Shown here in pieces: positions 8,901 through 16,856 of a DNA stretch of 64,000 bases. The position numbers and the translations under genes are program-made. The notes beneath the pieces are model-generated. The model saw nothing but the letters and a program-made list of their open reading frames with translations. It ran no database searches and was not told where the DNA came from. The stretch's first letter is position 1. The number at the start of each line of letters is the position of its first letter. The DNA comes from Paenibacillus sp. FSL H8-0332 (GTDB lineage Bacteria > Bacillota > Bacilli > Paenibacillales > Paenibacillaceae): assembly GCF_037963835.1 (NCBI RefSeq), contig NZ_CP150145.1, forward strand, positions 62,001 to 126,000, written 5' to 3'.

Positions 8901-9131
8901 GCCGATAAGGCCTTTAGTGAATCTTTTGTGCAGACGATTATTATTCTGGGCCACAAGATGGGCCTGGATGTAGTAGCAGAGGGCGTGGAGGATGCCAGCC
9001 AATGGGCTTTCCTCCGGGAGGCTCACTGTGACAAGGTGCAGGGGTATCTGATCAGCCGCCCGGTGCCGCAGCGCCAGGTGATGGAGCTGCTCGTTCCGCA
9101 GCGAAGGTATGACGCGGAGGAGCTTGAATAG
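5994..9131 (+). CDS. SBP-PAS-PAS-GGDEF-EAL c-di-GMP sensor protein
   Basis: A 1045-aa membrane sensor. Signal peptide at 1-24, an amino-acid-type periplasmic binding domain (SBP_bac_3) at about 28-247, one membrane helix near 260-284, two PAS domains (about 295-405 and 450-570), GGDEF at about 610-775 and EAL at about 785-1035. The GGDEF motif is intact (RLGGDEFVVFL near 687-697), as are EAL hallmarks (EALIRW near 817, DDFGTGYSSLSYL, KMDKIFID). Both cyclase and phosphodiesterase activity are therefore possible. The binding domain suggests control by an extracellular amino acid or similar ligand. Short coiled repeats (SYEELESTYEELAA and SYRELEVTYEQLTA) link the PAS modules. The start has AAGGAGAA upstream. 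It probably adjusts the c-di-GMP pool that the riboswitch at 24.5 kb reads. Confidence 0.93.
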   Translation: MKRCKLLLLISIVLMLAHPAAAYAERQEIKYQAELEYPPYKYIQNGYLTGFDIDLTSMIFEKNEYLVHYSTGNWEQTYRRLTEGGIDTTGLMAVSEERKQDILFSKPVLKSYISVYSRQGLQGEVTLGTLRKYKIGIGKGQYAETILQNKVGIPPSEYIEYATVPDALEALRQGEIDLLFENQGVVDYLIVEQGLTGNIIRKMSNLYPQDVAYGISKSKPELVSYVNARLEHMVSSGAFEELYQQYFFVHSDHYNEKMRNRIFTLFSIGTLLLVLGAILLRIYIRRLRRTIHSEQEFFKDVIENTGVIVWAVHGDKRSVRFNKYAELMTGLTEKEVLGLSIDELPLEAGAAVLRDLLAKAAAQDYATNVELRLPDHSPGAHYFSVRTALIKGMDEQAEDILVLVGIDIDERKQNELKLQLSYEELESTYEELAATEVELQDQFNKLGVSERRFRLASEGSGAYMWELDWDSGFYKLSDRWYEVMGYTEAEINSFEGGVLSIIHPDDQESARKARQEHLTGLTPIYETEYRMRTGQGEYIWFEVRGKAIVDPKDQIVLFLGSLIDISKRKQAEFKLNNSYRELEVTYEQLTATQQEIVGQYDMLLENQKNMHRLAYVDSLSNLPNRLSLLETMESYFRRTGGSAALLFVDMDNFKYINDTLGHKSGDILIRKASERLQSVVRETDMLSRLGGDEFVVFLKDIESRVDVLNLAEDIMRAFRKSFLIGESNLYVSSSIGISFYPEDGETTEEILKNADVAMYRAKEEGKSTYVVYDKSMHTAFNDRMNIEKHLRSAMNNNEFELHYQPQVQMETGLISGFEALIRWNSPVLGFVSPLSFIKIAEDSRLIIYIGEWVLREACKFMNSIHQRTGIPYKISVNISIIQLLQDDFVEIVLDSLEESGLAASSLELEITESIFMESFGSTVSKLEFLQSRGIRIALDDFGTGYSSLSYLQQLPISTLKMDKIFIDSLADKAFSESFVQTIIILGHKMGLDVVAEGVEDASQWAFLREAHCDKVQGYLISRPVPQRQVMELLVPQRRYDAEELE

Positions 9132-9154
9132 AGCGCAGAGAACAAGTGCATAGG

Positions 9155-9203
9155 AAAGCGGGTCCCCGGCATAGGTTGCTATGCACGGCGGACCCGCTTG
9201 TTT
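9155..9203. terminator. Shared stem-loop between convergent c-di-GMP genes
   Basis: AAGCGGGTCC pairs with GGACCCGCTT, with a nested GCATA/TATGC stem inside the loop. Short T-rich tails lie on both sides, so it could serve both converging genes. Confidence 0.6.
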
Positions 9204-9232
9204 GAAATATGGAATTCATATGTTTTGGGGCC

Positions 9233-10327
9233 TTAGAGGATGACGATTTTGTTTTTGCCGGTTTTCTTGGCCTCGTACAGGGAGTCGTCCGCTTGCTGAA
9301 AGATAGAGCTTTTGGAATCCCCGCCGTTATATTCATGCATTCCGATGCTCACGGTAACCGAGTTGTTGTCCATTTCGCTGATCCGAAGGCTCGCAATCCC
9401 CATGAGGATATTCTCCATGATCCGTTTCGAATCCTCCAATGTCTTGGCTGTCAGAATAATTACGAATTCCTCCCCGCCGTACCGGGCTGCGAAATCATCC
9501 GAGTCGATATGCTGTAGCATAACAGCGGCGACCTGCCGGAGAACGATGTCTCCGACCCAGTGTCCGTACTGGTCATTGACCTTTTTGAAATTATCGATAT
9601 CAATAACAGCCAGCTGCATGGGAAAAGGATTGCTCTGCTGGTGCTCAATCAGCCAGCCCAGATATTCATGGAAGGTCTTGTGGTTGTACAGATCGGTCAA
9701 GGGGTCGATTTTGGACAGCCTGTCCATAATGATGTTCTGGATGCGCAGCTCTTGCTCTGACTTCAACGAATTCTCCAGCGAGCGCATAAGATCCTTGCCC
9801 CGGGCTATAACACCAAAGCCGGCCAGCGAGGTTCCGGCTAAGATCAGGGTGATAATGATGTTCTGGATGCGTAGCGTGTAATCGGTAATAGAGGTGTTCA
9901 GAAACAGTAGGATGATGTAGATCAGGCAGATCACAGAGGAAATCCTCAGATAATTCTCCCTCAGATAGATCATGGATACCAGCAGGGGAAGCAGCATAAT
10001 CAGCGGCTTCACATGATATTCGGAACTAAGATTCAGGATGAACACGATGCCGCACAGGTGGCTTCCAAGAATGATTGAGAATTCGGATAACAACGGCTTG
10101 TATTTATGGACAGCCTCCAGAATCAGCAGCAGGGCGAACAGAATAGCATCTGGAATCCAGATATGCCTAATGAGATATGGCTTGTCGGACAACTCGGGCC
10201 GGTGGCCCCACATGGATAAGTAAACATATAGCTGGCTGGTCAGATAAACAATAAACGCCATCCAAAAGGTATTGAGGATGACGCGGTTCCAATACATTTG
10301 GCGAGGAGTAGGCGGCGGGATTTGCAT
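9233..10327 (-). CDS. Membrane-bound diguanylate cyclase (GGDEF)
   Basis: A 364-aa protein with about six hydrophobic helices in residues 15-175 (a MASE/7TM-like sensor of unnamed type), a short coiled linker (SLENSLKSEQELRIQNIIMD), and a GGDEF domain from about 205 to the end. The active-site motif is RYGGEEFVIIL near residue 280, the active GGEEF form. The expected DIDNFKKVND metal-binding loop is present. It should make c-di-GMP from GTP in response to a membrane-borne signal. The ATG is preceded by AAGAGGAAC. It is convergent with the large GGDEF-EAL protein and shares a terminator hairpin with it, so the two are transcribed separately. Confidence 0.92.
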   Translation of the reverse strand: MQIPPPTPRQMYWNRVILNTFWMAFIVYLTSQLYVYLSMWGHRPELSDKPYLIRHIWIPDAILFALLLILEAVHKYKPLLSEFSIILGSHLCGIVFILNLSSEYHVKPLIMLLPLLVSMIYLRENYLRISSVICLIYIILLFLNTSITDYTLRIQNIIITLILAGTSLAGFGVIARGKDLMRSLENSLKSEQELRIQNIIMDRLSKIDPLTDLYNHKTFHEYLGWLIEHQQSNPFPMQLAVIDIDNFKKVNDQYGHWVGDIVLRQVAAVMLQHIDSDDFAARYGGEEFVIILTAKTLEDSKRIMENILMGIASLRISEMDNNSVTVSIGMHEYNGGDSKSSIFQQADDSLYEAKKTGKNKIVIL

Positions 10328-10512
10328 AAGATGTTCCTCTTTTCCAGTGTCAATGTACTTATATATTCGACAATGTTCTCGTTTTTCCTTCTAGGTCTTA
10401 TGTCGGGTACTAGGTCTGGAATAACGTTCGTGTTTGTGAGGTAATTGTTAGGTGATCTGAGTGTGTAATTCCGAGTTATGCTATAAACACGAACTATTAA
10501 TGCTATTCATCA

Positions 10513-10541
10513 TTGACACATTCGGATTTATTCGGTAAAAT
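10513..10541 (+). promoter_or_regulatory. Promoter of the riboswitch-flavoprotein unit
   Basis: TTGACA and TAAAAT are separated by exactly 17 bases, about 30 bases before the riboswitch aptamer. It is one of the best sigma-A type promoters in the window. The rest of the gap from 10328 to 10512 shows nothing I can identify. Confidence 0.82.
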
Positions 10542-10569
10542 TCCAATTGGCCCGTAATAACGGGTTAAG

Positions 10570-10640
10570 CTGTTCGTATATCCTCAATGATAAGGTTTGG
10601 GGGTTTCTACAGGGGACCGTAAATTCCTGGCTACGAATAG
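10570..10640 (+). promoter_or_regulatory. Purine riboswitch aptamer (C at the specificity position, guanine type)
   Basis: The sequence aligns base for base with the xpt and add purine aptamers. P1 is 10570-10578 with 10632-10640 (9 bp with one G-U). P2 carries the loop TGATAAGG. The invariant GTTTCTAC (J2/3) is present, P3 has loop CCGTAAA, and the J3/1 base before the closing P1 strand is C10631, which in characterised members selects guanine over adenine. The base before it is G where A is usual. Class assignment is strong; ligand choice is inference. Confidence 0.87.
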
Positions 10641-10678
10641 GGTGCATTTTGCATACCTATGAAGAGGCCGGGATTTTT
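10625..10678 (+). terminator. Riboswitch terminator that competes with the aptamer
   Basis: Bases 10625-10632 can pair with 10666-10673 (8 bp, including G-U pairs), enclosing a smaller hairpin, and are followed by TTTTT at 10674-10678. The upstream strand is the same one that closes P3 and P1, so ligand-bound aptamer and terminator exclude each other. That predicts an ON switch, as in pbuE. Confidence 0.6.
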
Positions 10679-10792
10679 GTGTGCTGTTAAATATGCTGCT
10701 TGGAGAAGTGGACTGATATACCGCAGAGACGCGTCGCGGCCCCTGTCAACTGCAGGCCGAAGCCGTTTCACCCTGGGAGGAACAGAGAAGAT

Positions 10793-12256
10793 ATGAGTAA
10801 ATATGATGTAATTGTTGTTGGAGCCGGTCCGGCTGGAATATTCGCTTGTTATGAATTAACGCTAAAGGCCCCTGAGCTGAAGGTGCTGCTGGTGGACAAG
10901 GGACATGATATCTACCGCCGCAACTGCCCGATCCTGGAGGAGAAAATCAAGCTCTGTCCGCCCGCCTCCGGCCGCAAGGAATTCGCCGGGTGTCTGCCGG
11001 CCTGCTCCATTACTGCGGGCTTCGGCGGTGCTGGCGCATACAGTGACGGCAAATTCAACATTACAACCGAATTCGGCGGCTGGATGACGGATTATTTGCC
11101 TCCTTCCAAGGTGCTGGAGCTGATTGAATATGTGGACGGGATCAACCTGGAGCACGGGGCAACCCCGGTCATTACCGATCCGACGACGGAGAGCATTCGC
11201 GGCATTGAGCAACGGGGATATGCCGCCGGGCTGAAGCTGCTGCGGGCGCAGGTCCGTCACCTCGGAACCGAGCAGAACCTGGAGATTCTGAAATCGATCT
11301 ATGAATATCTGCGGACACGCATTGATATGTTATACAAGACGGAAGTAGCAGACATCGTTACTGTCAAAGAGAGCGGAACACACCGCATCACAGGTATTAC
11401 GCTGAAGAACGGGGAGAGTCATGAGGCCGCTCTGGTGATGATTGCTCCGGGACGGGACGGCTCGGCCTGGCTGACAGAGGTGCTGAAGAAGCGCAGGCTC
11501 AAAATGTACAATAACCAGGTCGATGTCGGGGTGCGTGTAGAGACCTCGGATGTGGTGATGAGGGAGATTAATGAGCATCTGTATGAGGGCAAATTCATCT
11601 TCAATACCTCCGTGGGTACACGTGTCCGCACCTTCTGCAGCAATCCCTCGGGGCATGTGGTCGTGGAAAATCACAGCGGAGCGATGGCCGCGAACGGGCA
11701 CTCCTACAAGGACCCGGCGCTGGGCTCGAAGAATACCAACTTTGCACTGCTGGTCTCCCATACCTTCACGGAGCCGTTCGACAAGCCAAATGAATATGCC
11801 CGGGAGATCTGCAAGCGGGCGAATGATCTGTCCAGCGGCGGGGTCATCGTGCAGAAATACGGAGATATCCTGCGGGGCCGCCGTTCTACGGAGACCCGGA
11901 TCAAGGAAGGATTCCTGGAGCCTACGCTGAAGGAAGCGGTACCGGGCGATCTCGGTCTGGTGCTGCCATACATCACGATGAAGAGCCTGATTGAAATGGT
12001 TGAAGCTTTGGAAAAGGTAACCCCAGGCATCGCCTCCGAACATACCCTCTTCTATGGCGTGGAAGCGAAGTTCTATTCCGCCCGTCCGAAGCTGACGGAT
12101 GAGTTCGAGACCGAAATCTCCGGCCTCTACTGCGGCGGCGACGGGGCAGGCATTACCCGTGGACTGGCCCAGGCCGGGGCGGCTGGCGTCTGGATTGCCC
12201 GCGGGATGATGGCGAAGAATGCCCAAGAGGTTAGCGTGCAACCGGCAGGAGTATAA
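10793..12256 (+). CDS. FAD-dependent dehydrogenase, COG2509 type
   Basis: A 487-aa flavoprotein with an N-terminal dinucleotide fold (VIVVGAGPAGIFACYEL, residues 6-22) and a C-terminal FAD-closing region (GLYCGGDGAGITRGLAQAGA, about 445-464). It belongs to the uncharacterised FAD-dependent dehydrogenase group COG2509. A Cys-containing stretch (NCPILEEKIKLCP, then FAGCLPACSI) near the N-terminus could be redox-active or bind a cofactor. The ATG at 10793 was chosen because it starts the Rossmann fold directly and has GGGAGG 12 bases upstream; the in-frame TTG at 10700 would add a non-conserved leader. A purine riboswitch precedes it, which suggests a link to purine levels. Substrate unknown. 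It is followed by a strong terminator. Confidence 0.88.
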   Translation: MSKYDVIVVGAGPAGIFACYELTLKAPELKVLLVDKGHDIYRRNCPILEEKIKLCPPASGRKEFAGCLPACSITAGFGGAGAYSDGKFNITTEFGGWMTDYLPPSKVLELIEYVDGINLEHGATPVITDPTTESIRGIEQRGYAAGLKLLRAQVRHLGTEQNLEILKSIYEYLRTRIDMLYKTEVADIVTVKESGTHRITGITLKNGESHEAALVMIAPGRDGSAWLTEVLKKRRLKMYNNQVDVGVRVETSDVVMREINEHLYEGKFIFNTSVGTRVRTFCSNPSGHVVVENHSGAMAANGHSYKDPALGSKNTNFALLVSHTFTEPFDKPNEYAREICKRANDLSSGGVIVQKYGDILRGRRSTETRIKEGFLEPTLKEAVPGDLGLVLPYITMKSLIEMVEALEKVTPGIASEHTLFYGVEAKFYSARPKLTDEFETEISGLYCGGDGAGITRGLAQAGAAGVWIARGMMAKNAQEVSVQPAGV

Positions 12257-12280
12257 TCCTGGGCGGGAAGACGCCGTAAG

Positions 12281-12322
12281 GACAGCCGTACCCTCAAAAG
12301 CTGGGGGTGCGGCTGTTTTTTT
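12281..12322 (+). terminator. Strong terminator after the flavoprotein gene
   Basis: ACAGCCGTACCCTC pairs with GGGGGTGCGGCTGT (G-U pairs included) and is followed by seven T residues. Confidence 0.92.
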
Positions 12323-12366
12323 AGCTGTTATGCCGATGCTTGAATTAACGCGTTTAGCCTGAGGCG

Positions 12367-12402
12367 GCGAAGGAACTGGAGGAACGGTAGCGACCGCCTG
12401 AA
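12367..12402 (+). repeat. Copy of dispersed palindromic element (short form)
   Basis: GGAACTGGAGGAACGGTAGC and the following GACCGCCT match, with few changes, the reverse complement of 24090-24118. A more diverged copy lies at 29290-29332. The matching unit is purine-rich and intergenic in all three places. Confidence 0.55.
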
Positions 12403-12477
12403 AGCTCACAGCAATCCCATAACAGAAAAAATACAATTGCAATCTATATAGTAGTGGTTCCCTTAATTTAACTCTGC

Positions 12478-12486
12478 TGATATAAT
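12478..12486 (+). promoter_or_regulatory. Extended -10 promoter of the chemotaxis-like gene
   Basis: TGATATAAT is a perfect extended -10 element, 42 bases before the ATG. The -35 region is weak, as is common with extended -10 promoters. Confidence 0.6.
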
Positions 12487-12527
12487 GTTAGAATACATAA
12501 CATGACAGAGTGGAGTGAACGTGCAGA

Positions 12528-14045
12528 ATGGGAATTCGCCGGAGCAAGGCCGCTATCGTTATTATTTTACTGCTGAGTGTGGGGTTGTATGGCTTATGGA
12601 TGGAGATGTACTGGGTACATAAGGTTGTCTATATGCTGCTGATGGCGGTGCTTGCCGGGCTTGTGCTGGATATCCGCCGGGGCGGAGTGCTCGGAGCCGG
12701 GCAACTGGCGGAAGCCCGGAGCAAGGTAGAGCTGCTCGGCAATGAGATCGTTGTGACCTCAGACCGGCTGCATGGTGCTTTGGAGGAGATCACCCGCCAT
12801 ACCGGAGGGCTTCAGCAGACGGCAGATTATTCGCATGCCTACGAGGTGGAGCTGCAGACCCGCAGCAATGAGGCGAAGGCCAATATTGAAGGCGCTTTTG
12901 CCACAATGGGCGGAGTAGCGGCGGTTACCGGACATCTTGGAGAATTGAACGGAAGGCTGAACGCAGCCATGCAGGCGGCGCGCACGGGGATGGCAGATAT
13001 GCTGGATTCGCTGAAGAATACAGATGGGGTCATGGAGGAATTGCAGGAGCAGAGCGGAGATATGCTGGGCAAATTCACCGTGTTAAGCGGACATATTGCG
13101 CTGGTGGAGGAGATGAACACCCTGATCGTAGGCATTGGCAATGAGACCTCGCTGCTGGCGTTGAATGCCTCGATTGAAGCTGCGCGGGCCGGGGAAGCGG
13201 GCCGGGGGTTCGCTGTGGTCGCAGGCCGGATCAGGCAGCTTGCCGATCAGAGCCGGGATTCCGTGGAGCGCTCAACGGCGGTGCTGCGGGATCTCAATCA
13301 TGGAGTACGGCAGGTGCTGGAGTCGGTCACGAAGGAGCAGACTGCGGTTGCGCATGGAGTGAATGAAGTGGCGAAGGTGAAGCGGCGTCTCGGGGATATC
13401 TCGGCCCGGGTGGAGGAAGTTGGGGTCATAGTTACGGAGTCAGCGGCTGCGGCAGAGCGGCAGAGCAGGCTGATCGACGAGGTGACCGGCGAACTGAGCG
13501 GTGCAGTAGGGATTGTCAACGAGACCATTGCTGGCGTAGACCTGACTCTGGAGCAGGTAACCCGCCAACGGACACAGATCGGACAGCTTAATGAGATCAG
13601 CGCAAGTCTGCTGCTGGAATCTCAGACCCTGCAGCAGTCGGTGAACGGCATTGCCGGACGCAAAGTCATTGAGCTGAGCCAATATACGGCGCGGCTTGAG
13701 GAAATGCAGACGGTGCTTCAGGAGATAGCAGCCAAGCAGGAGATGTGTGCAGCGGATGCGGACATCCATGGCAGAGTTCTTACGGCCTGTAAGAATAAGG
13801 TACCGGATGTGCAGGCCATTTGGTCCAACCGGACGGATGGTACCTTCATCTACTCGGAGCCTGCGGCCGGGCTGCTGAATGCGAAGCGCCGTGACTGGTG
13901 GAACGGGGCGATGACGGAAGGGCAATACGTCTCGCAGCCGTATGTCTCGGCCATTACCAAGCGTTCCTGTATCACGCTCTCCAGAGCAATTACGAACGGC
14001 GACGGGAAGATTGTGGGTGTGGTGGGGATTGATCTGGCAGTTTAG
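12528..14045 (+). CDS. Methyl-accepting chemotaxis-type transducer with C-terminal Cache-like domain
   Basis: A 505-aa protein with two membrane helices at the N-terminus (about 8-24 and 30-47) joined by a very short loop, so there is almost no outside domain. A coiled MCP signalling region follows, with the hairpin-tip sequence ETSLLALNASIEAARAGEAG near residues 205-224, which contacts CheA and CheW in the family. The last 100 residues read like half of a Cache domain: AKRRDWWNGAMTEGQYVSQP, then KRSCITLSRAI and KIVGVVGIDLAV. With this topology the Cache-like part is inside the cell, so the ligand would be cytoplasmic. The start has GGAGTGAA upstream. No che genes are nearby. Confidence 0.87.
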   Translation: MGIRRSKAAIVIILLLSVGLYGLWMEMYWVHKVVYMLLMAVLAGLVLDIRRGGVLGAGQLAEARSKVELLGNEIVVTSDRLHGALEEITRHTGGLQQTADYSHAYEVELQTRSNEAKANIEGAFATMGGVAAVTGHLGELNGRLNAAMQAARTGMADMLDSLKNTDGVMEELQEQSGDMLGKFTVLSGHIALVEEMNTLIVGIGNETSLLALNASIEAARAGEAGRGFAVVAGRIRQLADQSRDSVERSTAVLRDLNHGVRQVLESVTKEQTAVAHGVNEVAKVKRRLGDISARVEEVGVIVTESAAAAERQSRLIDEVTGELSGAVGIVNETIAGVDLTLEQVTRQRTQIGQLNEISASLLLESQTLQQSVNGIAGRKVIELSQYTARLEEMQTVLQEIAAKQEMCAADADIHGRVLTACKNKVPDVQAIWSNRTDGTFIYSEPAAGLLNAKRRDWWNGAMTEGQYVSQPYVSAITKRSCITLSRAITNGDGKIVGVVGIDLAV

Positions 14046-14179
14046 AGGCATTGAATAGTGGATGCATATTGTGTAGTAAGGAAGGGATAGAACGGTGAGA
14101 AAACTCAGCATATCGCGGCAGCTCTGAACGAAAAACAAATTCATAGACTGCCGCTATGTTGTTGAACTAACGGTTCCCG

Positions 14180-14755
14180 TTAGTTGAATCCCATCATTTT
14201 AATAAAGTAATCGTTGTAAGATATGATTTGAGGATCATCAAAAATTTGATAACCCAACTGCTTAAGTGATAATCTTCTTTGTTCTCCAAAAGGTATTGCT
14301 TTTGTAACAATACTATTTGCTCCAAAGTAGTCATAAAAATAATCCTCAATCATTTGTAACAACTCGGTAATTACATTCGAAATCTCGAATTCAGAACCAA
14401 GATCAAGCCGCAAAATTCCAATATTCCCATATTCTTTTTCAGGTTCATTCCTTGTAAAAAATTCAATAGTCCCAATTGATTTCGCTGTACTCTTATTAAC
14501 AATGCTGAAACGTACATAATATTTTCTTTCGTATTCATAAAGCCAAAAACCTATGTGTTCTTTCATTTTTTCTAATGTCTGTATATTGAAATTATTCATA
14601 CAGTTATCGCTGTTAAACAAACGATTAGAAACAGGATCGGAATAGCATTCTAAAAGATCTTCAGCATCTTCGATTTTTACTAACCTTACAAAAAAATGTT
14701 CTGTTTCAAAACTTGGACACACTTGATATGGATCTTTCACTCTGAAATTCGACAT
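14180..14755 (-). CDS. GNAT family N-acetyltransferase
   Basis: A 191-aa GNAT protein of the RimJ/RimL-like type, which moves acetyl from acetyl-CoA to an amine. Visible signs are the N-terminal TEHFFVRLVKIEDAEDLLEC strand-helix, the SIGTIEFF central strand, the acetyl-CoA-loop region around IPFGEQRRLSLKQLGYQIFD and the usual length. The gene is clearly more AT-rich than its neighbours (many AAA, ATT and TTT codons), which hints at acquisition from outside. RBS GAGGTGG precedes the ATG. The substrate (protein N-terminus, small molecule or antibiotic) cannot be told. Confidence 0.85.
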   Translation of the reverse strand: MSNFRVKDPYQVCPSFETEHFFVRLVKIEDAEDLLECYSDPVSNRLFNSDNCMNNFNIQTLEKMKEHIGFWLYEYERKYYVRFSIVNKSTAKSIGTIEFFTRNEPEKEYGNIGILRLDLGSEFEISNVITELLQMIEDYFYDYFGANSIVTKAIPFGEQRRLSLKQLGYQIFDDPQIISYNDYFIKMMGFN

Positions 14756-14874
14756 AAATAAACCACCTCAAAGAGAACGTTTGTTCCTATATAATACCAT
14801 ATAATAACAAGTGATAGTTTTAAAAAATGAAAATAATATTAACATTTTTTGAACTCTACTGCCCGGTTATTTTG

Positions 14875-14893
14875 AGGGGCTGTTATAGCCCCT
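14875..14893 (-). terminator. Hairpin after the 30-aa peptide gene
   Basis: AGGGGCT pairs with AGCCCCT across a 5-base loop, seven bases after the stop codon of the peptide gene. There is no T-run, so it may be a weak terminator. Confidence 0.5.
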
Positions 14894-14899
14894 ATAGAT

Positions 14900-14992
14900 T
14901 CACTTTCGTTTGTTACGGCCAATTAAGCCGCCAACTATCCAAAAGATCAAAATACCAACAAAGGCAAATACAATCCAAAAAGCTATACGCAC
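14900..14992 (-). CDS. 30-aa single-span membrane peptide
   Basis: A short minus-strand gene with AAAGGAG 9 bases before a GTG start, encoding MRIAFWIVFAFVGILIFWIV followed by GGLIGRNKRK. It is one long hydrophobic helix with a basic cytoplasmic tail, the pattern of small membrane regulators and of some type I toxin peptides. It lies upstream of the acetyltransferase gene on the same strand (about 145 bases apart) within the AT-rich patch. A hairpin follows. I recognise no family. The Shine-Dalgarno spacing and the helix pattern support coding. Confidence 0.55.
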   Translation of the reverse strand: MRIAFWIVFAFVGILIFWIVGGLIGRNKRK

Positions 14993-15133
14993 AAGCTATC
15001 ACTCCTTTAAAGAAACCATACGATAATAGTTAATTTTCCGCAATAGAAGGGCTTTTATACCCAGGAGAGAACACGACATCCTGGTTTGGAAATCCAATAG
15101 GATTATCTCAACCATTAGAGGCGGCTGGGCGGA

Positions 15134-15162
15134 TTGCTATAACCAATATCCCATCTTATAAT
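15134..15162 (+). promoter_or_regulatory. Promoter of lytSR
   Basis: TTGCTA and TATAAT are separated by 17 bases. The predicted transcription start is near 15169, which rules out the TTG at 15174 as a normally led start and supports GTG 15195. Confidence 0.72.
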
Positions 15163-15194
15163 GGACCGATAGCTTGTCCTATGGAGGCCTGAGT

Positions 15195-16856
15195 GTGCAA
15201 TATAATTTGAGTATTCTGCTGCAATTGTTTGAGCGGGCAGCGCTGCTGCTGATGTGTCTGTTCGTTCTGAGCCGGGTGCCGAGGTTCAAGGAGATTTTTG
15301 CCAAAGGGATTCATGCGCCGCAGGAGCTGGCGATTGTCACGGTCATCTTCAGCCTGTTCGCCATCTTCGGAACCTACAGCGGGATTAATGTGGAGGGGTC
15401 TCTGGTCAATGTGCGGATTATCGCCATTATAGCCGGGGGGATTCTGTTCGGCCCTTGGGTCGGGCTGATTACCGGGATCCTCTCGGGCGTACACCGCTTC
15501 CTGATCGATATCGGCGGGGTCACTTCGCTCCCGTGTCTGATTACCAGCATTACAGCTGGTGTGGTATCCGGGGTTATCTACCGGCGCACTTCGCCTGAAC
15601 GGCGCTGGATCGCTGCCATTGCCGCCGGAATGGCCTGTGAGGCATTGACGATGGCGCTGATTCTTGTGATGGCTGATCCCCATTCGCTGGGGGTGGATAT
15701 CGTGTCCAAGATTGCTTTTCCGATGATTATGGGGCAGATCTGTGCCGGGCTGATCGTTACGCTTGTGCAGAGTGTAGAAGGGGAGAAAGAACGTATTGCC
15801 GCGAAGCAGTCCAAGCTGGCGCTGGAGATTGCCAATAAGACGCTTCCGTATTTCCGCAGTATTACTCCCGAGTCGCTGCGTACGATCTGCGGAATCATCC
15901 AAGAGGATATCGGGGCCGATGCGGTGGCAATTACCGATACCAAAGTCATTCTGGCCTACGTGGGTGTCGGGGAAGAATATTATGCCGAAGCTAATGAGAT
16001 CATCAGTGAGGAGACGAAGCAGACGCTGAGCAGCGGGGAGATTACCATCCGTGACGACGATACCGAGTACATGAACCGGGACATCCGCTCGTTGATCATT
16101 ATTCCGCTGAAGGAGAAGGGTGAGGTGACAGGGTCACTCAAGATCTACTATACCCACGCGCATAAAATCACCTATTCCCTCCAGGCTATGGCTGTAGGGC
16201 TGTCACAGATCATCTCCACACTGATGGAGGTGTCACGGGTTGAGGGGATCAAGGAGATGGCCAACAAGGCCGAGCTGAAGGCACTGCAGACCAGTATCAA
16301 CCCCCATTTTCTGTTCAATGCGCTGAATGCGATTATCTCCTCGATCCGGATCGACCCGGACAAGGCGCGTGAGCTGATCGTCAATCTGTCGGGGTATATG
16401 CGGTATAATCTGGAGCTGACCGATGAGTCCATAGATATCCGGCGCGAGCTGCAGCAGGTGCAGCATTATGTGGAGATTGAGAAGGCCCGCTTCGGCAGCC
16501 GCCTGAGCGTTCTGTACGACATAGATGAGGTAGCGGTGCGCATTCCGAGTCTGGTCATTCAGCCGCTGGTGGAGAATGCGATTATCCACGGGATTTTGAA
16601 GGGGAAAGGGAACGGAACGGTGGACATCTCGGTCAAGGACCACGGAGACAGCGTAAGGGTGCGAATTGCCGATACCGGAGCGGGAATCAGTGAAGAGACG
16701 ATTGCGAAGGTCTACAGCGGAAGCATGGAGGGCAACAAAATCGGCCTCAACAACGTACACCAGCGTATCAAGCTGATCTACGGCACGGGTCTGACCATCC
16801 ACCGGCTGGCTAAGGGGACGGAAATATATTTTGATGTGATAAAGGAGCAGCGATGA
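15195..16856 (+). CDS. lytS: LytS-type sensor histidine kinase (YpdA/BtsS-like)
   Basis: A 553-aa kinase: a 5TMR-LYT membrane sensor (about residues 5-195, with [20 protein letters not shown] and [10 protein letters not shown]), a GAF-like domain (about 225-350), the His_kinase phosphoacceptor region ([12 protein letters not shown], His near 371) and a HATPase domain ([19 protein letters not shown]). The GTG at 15195 is used because TGGAGG lies 7 bases upstream and the promoter start site is at about 15169. It overlaps lytR by 4 bases. In E. coli the homologous YpdA and BtsS respond to pyruvate, and B. subtilis LytST also controls pyruvate uptake. The downstream YhjX-like transporter supports the same job here. 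Confidence 0.94.
   Translation: MQYNLSILLQLFERAALLLMCLFVLSRVPRFKEIFAKGIHAPQELAIVTVIFSLFAIFGTYSGINVEGSLVNVRIIAIIAGGILFGPWVGLITGILSGVHRFLIDIGGVTSLPCLITSITAGVVSGVIYRRTSPERRWIAAIAAGMACEALTMALILVMADPHSLGVDIVSKIAFPMIMGQICAGLIVTLVQSVEGEKERIAAKQSKLALEIANKTLPYFRSITPESLRTICGIIQEDIGADAVAITDTKVILAYVGVGEEYYAEANEIISEETKQTLSSGEITIRDDDTEYMNRDIRSLIIIPLKEKGEVTGSLKIYYTHAHKITYSLQAMAVGLSQIISTLMEVSRVEGIKEMANKAELKALQTSINPHFLFNALNAIISSIRIDPDKARELIVNLSGYMRYNLELTDESIDIRRELQQVQHYVEIEKARFGSRLSVLYDIDEVAVRIPSLVIQPLVENAIIHGILKGKGNGTVDISVKDHGDSVRVRIADTGAGISEETIAKVYSGSMEGNKIGLNNVHQRIKLIYGTGLTIHRLAKGTEIYFDVIKEQR

Noticed and set aside
10700..10792. TTG start at 10700 for the flavoprotein
   Set aside because: It would add 31 residues of poor quality before the dinucleotide fold and lies only 22 bases after the riboswitch terminator T-run; ATG 10793 has a ribosome site and starts the fold.
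14827..15033. A 68-codon plus-strand frame opposite the 30-aa peptide gene
   Set aside because: No ribosome site, and it reads through the hairpin at 14875-14893.
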